A stretch of 64,000 nt of DNA from Candidatus Ferrigenium altingense. GTDB lineage: Bacteria; Pseudomonadota; Gammaproteobacteria; Burkholderiales; Gallionellaceae. The notes beneath the pieces were generated by a model. That model was not told where the DNA came from. It did no database searches and worked only from the letters and a program-made list of their open reading frames with translations. Numbering within the stretch: position 1 is the first letter of the stretch; each line of letters opens with the position of its first letter. The stretch lies in assembly GCA_020621985.1 (NCBI GenBank), contig JAHRYS010000004.1:62001-126000 (forward strand). The letters run 5' to 3'. Positions 58,533 through 64,000 of this stretch are shown here, piece after piece. The position numbers and the translations under genes were made by a program.

Positions 58533-58946
58533 ATGAGTCTGACACATGAGAAGGAAGCCTTTAGCAAGCGCCTAGCGCACCTGCTCAACGATGCCGGGAT
58601 CGGCATTGCCAGCCCCACCCTTGTGGCGCGCGAATTCAACCGGCGCTATCCGGGCAAACCGGTTACCGCGCAAGCCGTGCGCAAGTGGATCAACGGCGAA
58701 GCCATTCCCGCAGAAGATAAAATCCGCATCCTGGCGAAATGGCTGAAAGCTTCCCCCCATTGGTTGCACTACGGGGAAAGCGAAAAAAATGCGGGGGTGC
58801 TGAAGGTCGAGGAGAAAAGGGGCGTTTACGGTGATGAAACTATCACCACCCTGCTGGAGGGTTTCCAGCGCCTGACGCCCGAACAAAAGATCATGGTGTG
58901 CGAAATCGTGCGCGCCCTGGCCTTGTTGCGCGCACCCGACCAATAA
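58533..58946 (+). CDS. Helix-turn-helix regulator (phage-repressor-like)
   Basis: A 137-residue protein. The N-terminal half is a lambda-repressor-like HTH (KRLAHLLNDAGIGIASPTLVAREFNRR, then TAQAVRKWINGEAIPAEDKI), followed by LAKWLKASPHWLHYGE, a form common in phage-derived repressors of Betaproteobacteria. The C-terminal part is helical without a peptidase or ligand motif, ending in a helix LTPEQKIMVCEIVRALALL that may dimerise. Divergent from the diguanylate cyclase and facing the repeated sites at 58483–58516; likely autoregulatory. Confidence 0.8.
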   Translation: MSLTHEKEAFSKRLAHLLNDAGIGIASPTLVAREFNRRYPGKPVTAQAVRKWINGEAIPAEDKIRILAKWLKASPHWLHYGESEKNAGVLKVEEKRGVYGDETITTLLEGFQRLTPEQKIMVCEIVRALALLRAPDQ

Positions 58947-59045
58947 TTGGCGGGCGACGAGTTGCTCACCCCACAAAAATGCGGAAGCCATGTCAAGCGC
59001 CGGGCAATGCTAGAATAAATCTTTTAGCCTATCGAAAAGCTGACC

Positions 59046-59225
59046 ATGAACGGGATTCTGTTTATTGTCGAAGAAGCACCTGAAGGCGGATTGATTGCCC
59101 GCGCCTTGGGTGAATCCATCTTCACCGAAGCGGATGACGTGAAAAGCTTGCATCAGCAAGTACATGACGCCGTGCATTGCCATTTTGAGGAAGGCAGGGT
59201 TCCGCAAAAAATCTCCCTGTGCTGA
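59046..59225 (+). CDS. Short HicB-like antitoxin-fold protein
   Basis: A 59-residue frame from ATG 59046 to TGA 59225. The sequence MNGILFIVEEAPEGGLIARALG, then SIFTEADDVKSLHQQVHDAV, is the HicB-like beta-sheet fold of small proteins often mislabelled 2-oxoisovalerate dehydrogenase subunit. Relatives are usually 65–75 residues with a longer tail, so this one looks slightly shortened. Its end overlaps the DUF58 start by 7 bp. No HicA toxin gene is adjacent. Existence as a gene is supported by the conserved-looking fold and the coupling to the next gene. Confidence 0.65.
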   Translation: MNGILFIVEEAPEGGLIARALGESIFTEADDVKSLHQQVHDAVHCHFEEGRVPQKISLC

Positions 59226-60178
59226 CCGCACTCAAAACCCGTTTTTTCACCTGGCTGTTCCGCCCGAAGATAGAGCGCGGAACCGTCACCCTGACGCAGC
59301 GCCGCATCTTCATTCTGCCCACCCGCCAAGGCCTGGCGCTGGCCTTCTTGCTGGTGCTGATGCTGCTCGGCGACATCAACTACAACCTGAGTCTGGGTTA
59401 CGTCCTGACCTTCCTGCTGGCGATGATGGCGGTGATGTCCATGCTGCACGCCTTTCGCAATCTCGCGCATCTGGAGATCCGCGCCGGCCATGCCGATGCC
59501 GTGTTCAGCGGCGGAACCGCGCAATTTGTGCTGCACTTCCACAATCACGGCAAATTGCCGCGCTACCAGTTGTGCCTGCGCGACGACCATGGCAACACGG
59601 CCAGCTTCGATATACCTGCCCGACAGGACAGCGAAGTCGCGTTCCCGGTGCCTGCCGTAAAGCGCGGCTGGCTGACCCTAGGCAAACTGACGCTGTATAC
59701 CGAATTCCCACTCGGTCTGTTCCATGCCTGGTCATATCTGCATTTTGACACGCGCTGCCTGGTTTACCCCAAGCCCATGGCCGGCGTGCCCCTGCCCTCC
59801 GGCACTGCACCAGACGGCGCGGGCAAACGCAGCATCACCGGCGATGACGACTTCAGCGGGCTGCGCAACTATGTGGCGGGCGACGCCCTGCCGCGCATCG
59901 CATGGAAAGCGTTTGCGCGCGGGCAAGGCTTGCAGGTCAAGCAATTCTCCACGCCGGCCGGCGAAGAATTGTGGCTGGATATCGCCGCCGCGCCCGACCG
60001 CAACGACGAAGACAAACTGGCGCGCATGACGCGCTGGGTGCTGGATGCAGAGGCACAAGGATTGCGTTACGGGCTGCGCCTGCCGGACGACGAATTGCCC
60101 GCAGGCAACGGCACGGCACAGCGCGATGAATGCCTGCGCCGGATTGCGCTGTTCAATCTGCCACAGGTGCAGCCATGA
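59219..60178 (+). CDS. DUF58 domain membrane protein
   Basis: A 319-residue partner of MoxR ATPases. Two membrane spans near the N-terminus (about 34–52 and 58–77) lead to a cytoplasmic part with the DUF58 core GDDDFSGLRNYVAGDALPRIAWKA, whose PxxIxWKa phrase is the family hallmark. The start is GTG at 59219. It is coupled to the transglutaminase gene by ATGA at 60175–60178. Its exact biochemical role is unknown; with MoxR and TgpA-type proteins it is thought to act on envelope or secreted substrates. Confidence 0.88.
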   Translation: MLTALKTRFFTWLFRPKIERGTVTLTQRRIFILPTRQGLALAFLLVLMLLGDINYNLSLGYVLTFLLAMMAVMSMLHAFRNLAHLEIRAGHADAVFSGGTAQFVLHFHNHGKLPRYQLCLRDDHGNTASFDIPARQDSEVAFPVPAVKRGWLTLGKLTLYTEFPLGLFHAWSYLHFDTRCLVYPKPMAGVPLPSGTAPDGAGKRSITGDDDFSGLRNYVAGDALPRIAWKAFARGQGLQVKQFSTPAGEELWLDIAAAPDRNDEDKLARMTRWVLDAEAQGLRYGLRLPDDELPAGNGTAQRDECLRRIALFNLPQVQP

Positions 60179-62193
60179 GCAAGCCGCTGATCTACGGGCT
60201 GCTGCTGTCCATCCTGATGGTCACCGCGCCGCATGCCGACCACCTGCCGTTATGGGTCAGTGCCTTGTGCATCGCCTTGCTGACATGGCGCACTTACCTC
60301 AACTACAGCGGCAATCCGCTGCCAAAACGCTGGTTGCTGCTGGCGATCACCTTCGCCAGCATAGGCGGCATCCTGATCAGCTTCCACACGCTGTTCGGGC
60401 GCGAGGTCGGCGTCACGCTGCTGATCCTGCTCACTATGCTGAAATTCATGGAACTGCGCAGCCCGCGCGATGCAATGGTGCTGGTGTATCTTGCCTGCTT
60501 CATCATCATCACCAACTTCTTCTACTCGCAGAGCATTCCCACCGCGCTGTATATGCTCGCCACGCTGCTGGTCATCGTCACAACCTGGGTACATTTGCAT
60601 GCGCAAGGCATCACGCTCAAATCGCGGCTGCGCGTCGCCGCAACCCTGCTGCTGCAAGCCATTCCGCTGACACTGGTACTGTTCATCCTGTTCCCGCGCG
60701 TGCAGGGCCCGCTGTGGGGGTTGCCGCAGGATGCCTTCGCCAGCAGCGGGCTGGACGACAAGATGGCGCCGGGCAGTTTGAGCCGCCTGAGCCTGTCGGA
60801 TGAAGTCGCATTCCGTGTCAGCTATGCAGACAAACCGCCGCGCCGCGAGCAAATGTACTGGCGCGGGCCGGTGCTGTGGAATTTTGACGGGCGCACCTGG
60901 ACGCCGGGCGCAACCGCGTTCGGCATCGCGCCGCAATTCACCGAAACCGAACAGGCGATCGATTACAGCGTCACGCTGGAGCCGCACAACAAAACCTGGC
61001 TGTTTGCGCTCGAGATGCCCGACAGGATTTCCGTACCCGCCAACCTCACTTACGATTTCCGGGTGGTGCGGAAGGAGCCGGTGAAGGCGCGGCTACGCTA
61101 CGAAGTACGCTCTCATCTCGGCTATCACGCCAACCTGCGCGAAAACGAGAGGCAGCTCCAGCGCGCCCTGCAACTGCCGCCGTCGCTCAATCCGCAAGCG
61201 CTACGCCTTGCCGCCGACTGGCGCAGACAGGCCGAAGCCGCCCCCTCTCCCCAACCCTCTGATGAAACAACTAGCCATTCGACTAAGCCCGCAAGCGGGC
61301 GAGGGGGCAATCGTTCCCTTGCGGGAATTGATGAGTCTATCGTGCGCGCCGCCCTCGCCTATTTCAACCAGCAGAACTTCCAGTACACGCTGGAGCCGCC
61401 GCCGCTTGGCTTTCATGGTGTGGACGATTTCCTGTTCGAGACCCGGCAGGGATTCTGCGAGCACTACGCCTCGGCTTTCGTATTCCTGATGCGCGCCGCG
61501 CATATTCCGGCGCGCGTCGTGACCGGCTATCAGGGCGGCGAATTCAATGCGCTGGGCAACTACTACATCGTGCGCCAGTCCGATGCGCATGCCTGGGCGG
61601 AAATATGGCTGGCCGGGCAAGGCTGGGTGCGCATTGATCCGACGGCGGCGATCGCCCCGGCGCGCGTCGAACGCGGCCTGTCGGCTGCCGTAACGAACAA
61701 CGCCGCCCTGCCGTTCATGGCGCGCAACCCGCCACAGTGGCTGCGCAACCTGCGCCTGAACTGGGACACGCTGGCCAACCAGTGGAACCAGTGGGTGCTG
61801 GGCTACAACAGCGAACGCCAGTTCGCCTTCCTGACCCGCCTCGGCATGGAATCCATCACCTGGCAGAAGCTGGCGCTCAACATGGCGGCCGGCACAGGCC
61901 TGCTGGTCGCGCTGTTCGCCCTGTTCATGCTGCGCCACCTCACCAAACGCCAGCCGGACAAGGTGCAGGCGGCGTGGCTCAAACTGTGCCGCAGATTGGC
62001 GAAAGCCGGCCTGCCGCGCGCCGCTCACGAAGGCGCACAGGACTACGCAGGTCGCGTCGCCGCTGCGCGCCCGGAGATTGCCGGCACGATGCGCGACCTT
62101 GCGTCACGCTACAGCGCGCTACGCTACGGTGCGGTGCAAGACGAACACGCGCAACAGGAATTTCTGCGGCGCACCGCTGCTTTGAAAACCTGA
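60175..62193 (+). CDS. tgpA: TgpA-type membrane transglutaminase-like protein (DUF3488 + transglutaminase core)
   Basis: A 672-residue protein. About six membrane spans (5–185) form the DUF3488 part. A periplasmic domain carries the transglutaminase triad: Cys428 in GFCEHYAS, His472 in SDAHAWAE, Asp488 in RIDPTAA. A final span lies near 565–585, followed by a DUF4129-like cytoplasmic tail. In Pseudomonas, TgpA is essential. The start at 60175 overlaps the DUF58 stop. Residues about 356–378 (PSPQPSDETTSHSTKPASGR region) are encoded by a palindromic repeat that appears inserted in frame. Confidence 0.9.
   Translation: MSKPLIYGLLLSILMVTAPHADHLPLWVSALCIALLTWRTYLNYSGNPLPKRWLLLAITFASIGGILISFHTLFGREVGVTLLILLTMLKFMELRSPRDAMVLVYLACFIIITNFFYSQSIPTALYMLATLLVIVTTWVHLHAQGITLKSRLRVAATLLLQAIPLTLVLFILFPRVQGPLWGLPQDAFASSGLDDKMAPGSLSRLSLSDEVAFRVSYADKPPRREQMYWRGPVLWNFDGRTWTPGATAFGIAPQFTETEQAIDYSVTLEPHNKTWLFALEMPDRISVPANLTYDFRVVRKEPVKARLRYEVRSHLGYHANLRENERQLQRALQLPPSLNPQALRLAADWRRQAEAAPSPQPSDETTSHSTKPASGRGGNRSLAGIDESIVRAALAYFNQQNFQYTLEPPPLGFHGVDDFLFETRQGFCEHYASAFVFLMRAAHIPARVVTGYQGGEFNALGNYYIVRQSDAHAWAEIWLAGQGWVRIDPTAAIAPARVERGLSAAVTNNAALPFMARNPPQWLRNLRLNWDTLANQWNQWVLGYNSERQFAFLTRLGMESITWQKLALNMAAGTGLLVALFALFMLRHLTKRQPDKVQAAWLKLCRRLAKAGLPRAAHEGAQDYAGRVAAARPEIAGTMRDLASRYSALRYGAVQDEHAQQEFLRRTAALKT
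61240..61308. repeat. Palindromic intergenic-type repeat inside the tgpA coding frame
   Basis: GCCCCCTC (61240–61247) is inverted at 61301–61308, with an inner GCCCGC–AA–GCGGGC hairpin (61287–61300). Bases 61261–61285 match, reverse-complemented and with 3 mismatches in 25, the sequence at 847–871 in the REP-like element. The CCCTCTCCCCAACCCTCT phrase is typical of non-coding repeats. It keeps the reading frame and adds a low-complexity loop before the transglutaminase core. Confidence 0.75.
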
Positions 62194-62233
62194 CAGGGTA
62201 TAATCCGCGCTACTTCAACCGACCTCATACACC

Positions 62234-62689
62234 ATGCTGATTACCCGCCGCCTGGAATTCGATGCCGGACATCGCATCCCCAACCACACCAGCCAGTGCA
62301 GGCATTTGCACGGGCATCGTTACGCCATAGAAATCACCCTGTCCGGTGACATCATTACGGCTGAAGGCCAGTCCGAACAGGGCATGGTGATGGACTTTTC
62401 CGATGTAAAGCGCATCGCCAATGAAAAGTTGGTCGATGTATGGGATCACGCCTTCCTGGTCTATCGTGGCGATAGCGTGGTAAGCGATTTTCTCACCAGC
62501 CTGCCGGAACACAAGACCGTCATCCTCGATGCCGTCCCGACTGCCGAAAATCTCGCGCAAATCGCGTTCAGCATGCTCGATCCCGCTTACCGGGACATCT
62601 ACGGCAACCGCCTGCGCCTGGAGAGAGTCCGCCTCTACGAAACCCCCAACAACTGGGCGGACTGCATGCGCGCCGCAGACCATTATTGA
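62234..62689 (+). CDS. queD: 6-carboxy-5,6,7,8-tetrahydropterin synthase
   Basis: A 151-residue PTPS-family enzyme converting dihydroneopterin triphosphate to 6-carboxytetrahydropterin in queuosine precursor (preQ0) synthesis. Zinc ligands His13, His26 and His28 are visible in FDAGHRIPNH and RHLHGHRY, with the catalytic Cys22 between. MVMDFSDVK and LYETPNNWADC are family stretches. It is slightly longer than the shortest QueD proteins. It may be transcribed with tgpA or from its own start (TATAAT at 62198–62203). A terminator follows at 62804. Confidence 0.92.
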   Translation: MLITRRLEFDAGHRIPNHTSQCRHLHGHRYAIEITLSGDIITAEGQSEQGMVMDFSDVKRIANEKLVDVWDHAFLVYRGDSVVSDFLTSLPEHKTVILDAVPTAENLAQIAFSMLDPAYRDIYGNRLRLERVRLYETPNNWADCMRAADHY

Positions 62690-62728
62690 GTCGGCACTGG
62701 CTATCTTTCCACTTACCCGTTCGGGCTG

Positions 62729-62744
62729 ATAACCAGCCACTTGG
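62729..62744. repeat. 16-bp motif shared with the 749–951 element
   Basis: ATAACCAGCCACTTGG at 62729–62744 is identical to 812–827, and TTCGGG lies a few bases upstream in both. The surrounding queD downstream region also forms a TTGGTGG…CCACCAA stem (62741–62773). It seems to be another, decayed member of the dispersed family. Confidence 0.55.
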
Positions 62745-62803
62745 TGGTCACTTCAGAGTGAATCCGCCACCAAAAAATCATGTGCCGTCAATAAGCCAAA
62801 ATA

Positions 62804-62830
62804 CATAGGCATATCGGCCTATGGTTTTTT
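62804..62830 (+). terminator. Rho-independent terminator downstream of queD
   Basis: CATAGGC (62804–62810), a 6-nt loop and GCCTATG (62817–62823) are followed by G and six T. It lies about 115 bp after queD and just before the next gene's leader. Confidence 0.85.
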
Positions 62831-62892
62831 GTGAAGCCGGCTGCCGGATAGTTGTATTATGCGTAGCGCAGCATTCAACGTGAGGAGGCAAG

Positions 62893-64000
62893 TTGAGCTA
62901 TTCCGGACAACCCACCGAAGCAGAAACGCCTTCACCACACGGCCTTTTTTATTGGCCGCCTTTCTGGCTTTTCATCTTTCTGGTGCTGGCGTCCGGCGCC
63001 GTCAGTTATACCGCTTTCCAACGCCATAGCTCGAACATCAGGCAGGGAGAACTGAACGAGCTTTCCACCATTGCGGATTTAAAAGTGGCGGAAATCGCAA
63101 AATGGAGGAAAGGGCGCGAGGGGGATGCCGAAATTTTTTCGCGTGCTCCTTTCTTTGCGCGGGCAATAGAAAAATGGCTGCAACGGGGCGCACCACCCGA
63201 CGAAGACCGGCAGATGATCGTTGAGCGGATGAGGCTGATGCAAAGCGCCTATGGCTATCAGGAGATTTTCCTGTTCGATGCGCAAAGCAAGCCGGTTTTG
63301 TCCGCCTCCCCTGACGCTGCACTGCCCGGAGCGCATACCCTGGAACGGGTAAGGCAGTCCATCCAGACACGATCCGCCCTGTTTCTGGATATCGGCTCCA
63401 GCGACGATCCGGGCAGCATGGGCATGATCACGCCGATTCTGGCCAGCCACGGCGACAAGTCCATATCCATCGGTGCGGCTTACCTGCGGATGGATCCCTC
63501 CCAGTTCATTTTTCCGCTGCTGAAAGCAGCGCCGTCGGATCACAAGAGCATGGAAATGGTTCTGGTGCGCCGCGAAGGGAATGACGTGTTGTTCCTGAAT
63601 GTGCCCCGTCCCGGCGAAGGTGCTAGCCTGCTGCGGCAACCGCTGAGCCAATCGAAATTACCGGCCGCGATGGCGGTATTGGGAAGCCAGACGGAAACCG
63701 ATGGCGTGGATTACCGCGGCGTACCGGTAATTGCGGCGTTGCGCAAAATTTCCGATTCCGACTGGTTCCTGATTGCCAAGATGGAACAGCAAGAAATTTA
63801 TGCGCCGTTGCGGAAGCTGGCATGGCTGGTGACGGGTGCAATTATTGTTCTAGTCACCCTGACTGGTGCGGCGATGAGTTTGTGGTGGCGAAGCCAGCGC
63901 GCCAGATTCCTCATTGCCGAACAGGAGCGAACCGAAAAAGGCCTGCGGGCTGCATCGGCATATGCCCGCAGCCTGATCGAGGCGAGCCTCGACCCCTTGG
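62893..64000 (+). CDS. Membrane sensor protein, 3' part beyond window (periplasmic sensor, PAS start)
   Basis: The frame is open to the right window edge, 369 residues visible. It starts with TTG at 62893, chosen because GAGGAGG lies at ideal distance and an in-frame stop is just upstream at 62881. A first span (about 23–45) is followed by a large periplasmic sensing domain (about 50–310, Cache-like by layout), a second span (about 314–336) and a linker ending ARSLIEASLDPL, which is how many PAS domains begin. The output domain (kinase or GGDEF/EAL) cannot be seen. Confidence 0.8.
   Translation, partial: MSYSGQPTEAETPSPHGLFYWPPFWLFIFLVLASGAVSYTAFQRHSSNIRQGELNELSTIADLKVAEIAKWRKGREGDAEIFSRAPFFARAIEKWLQRGAPPDEDRQMIVERMRLMQSAYGYQEIFLFDAQSKPVLSASPDAALPGAHTLERVRQSIQTRSALFLDIGSSDDPGSMGMITPILASHGDKSISIGAAYLRMDPSQFIFPLLKAAPSDHKSMEMVLVRREGNDVLFLNVPRPGEGASLLRQPLSQSKLPAAMAVLGSQTETDGVDYRGVPVIAALRKISDSDWFLIAKMEQQEIYAPLRKLAWLVTGAIIVLVTLTGAAMSLWWRSQRARFLIAEQERTEKGLRAASAYARSLIEASLDPL

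Overview
The window reads as a contiguous piece of a GC-rich betaproteobacterial chromosome. Gene content and order (fmdB–DUF502–aspS–nudB, trxA–rho, rplU–rpmA–obgE–proB, rluD–pgeF facing bamD, a petABC bc1 operon, and a moxR/DUF58/TgpA set) suggest a Nitrosomonadales/Gallionellaceae-type organism. That placement is inferred from gene order and protein style, not from a marker search. No rRNA, tRNA or CRISPR array was recognised.

Layout. 1–2.5 kb: 3' part of an rlmN-type gene, a REP-like inverted-repeat element, a DEDDy exonuclease and yebC. 2.8–8 kb: a secreted ankyrin/FGE-domain protein, the petABC cytochrome bc1 operon, and a c-type cytochrome preceded by a 25-codon membrane-peptide gene. 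8–18 kb: clpB with a heat-shock-type promoter, divergent nadC, trxC, a soluble histidine kinase with a TPR response regulator, a PilZ protein, pgeF–rluD diverging from bamD with overlapping start codons, and a Nudix hydrolase. 18–24 kb: trxA, rho, rplU–rpmA, obgE, proB, pbpG. 24–33 kb: an Atm1-type ABC exporter, clsB with its endonuclease partner, then a long minus-strand operon fmdB–DUF502–aspS–RNase–barstar–nudB–nadA.

33.3–45.6 kb is the accessory region. A complete Wadjet type I set (jetA, B, C, D in tight overlapping order) directly follows intact uvrB. On its far side lies a diverged, truncated second copy of the uvrB 3' end, so the cassette appears to have entered at the uvrB terminus. 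Across the uvrB promoter lies an AT-rich gene for a probable PD-(D/E)XK-type nuclease of unknown function. It is split by an IS3-family element whose ends (32-bp imperfect inverted repeats, 3-bp target duplication) can be set exactly; removing it restores a 513-codon frame. A 59-bp direct repeat and a truncated XRE-type regulator complete the region.

45.6–64 kb returns to core genes: ygfZ, an OmpR/EnvZ-type pair divergent from a repeat-rich periplasmic protein, rimO, a ZIP transporter, the threonine/alanine set thrC–hom–alaA, a Mth938-like protein, and moxR. The DUF58 and transglutaminase genes that usually follow moxR directly are here separated from it by a small diguanylate cyclase, a helix-turn-helix regulator and a short HicB-like gene. 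queD and the start of a membrane sensor protein end the window.

At least two families of short palindromic repeats are scattered through the intergenic spaces: GTAGGGGCG-type nested inverted repeats, and a REP-like family. One member related to the REP-like family has been incorporated in frame into the transglutaminase gene.
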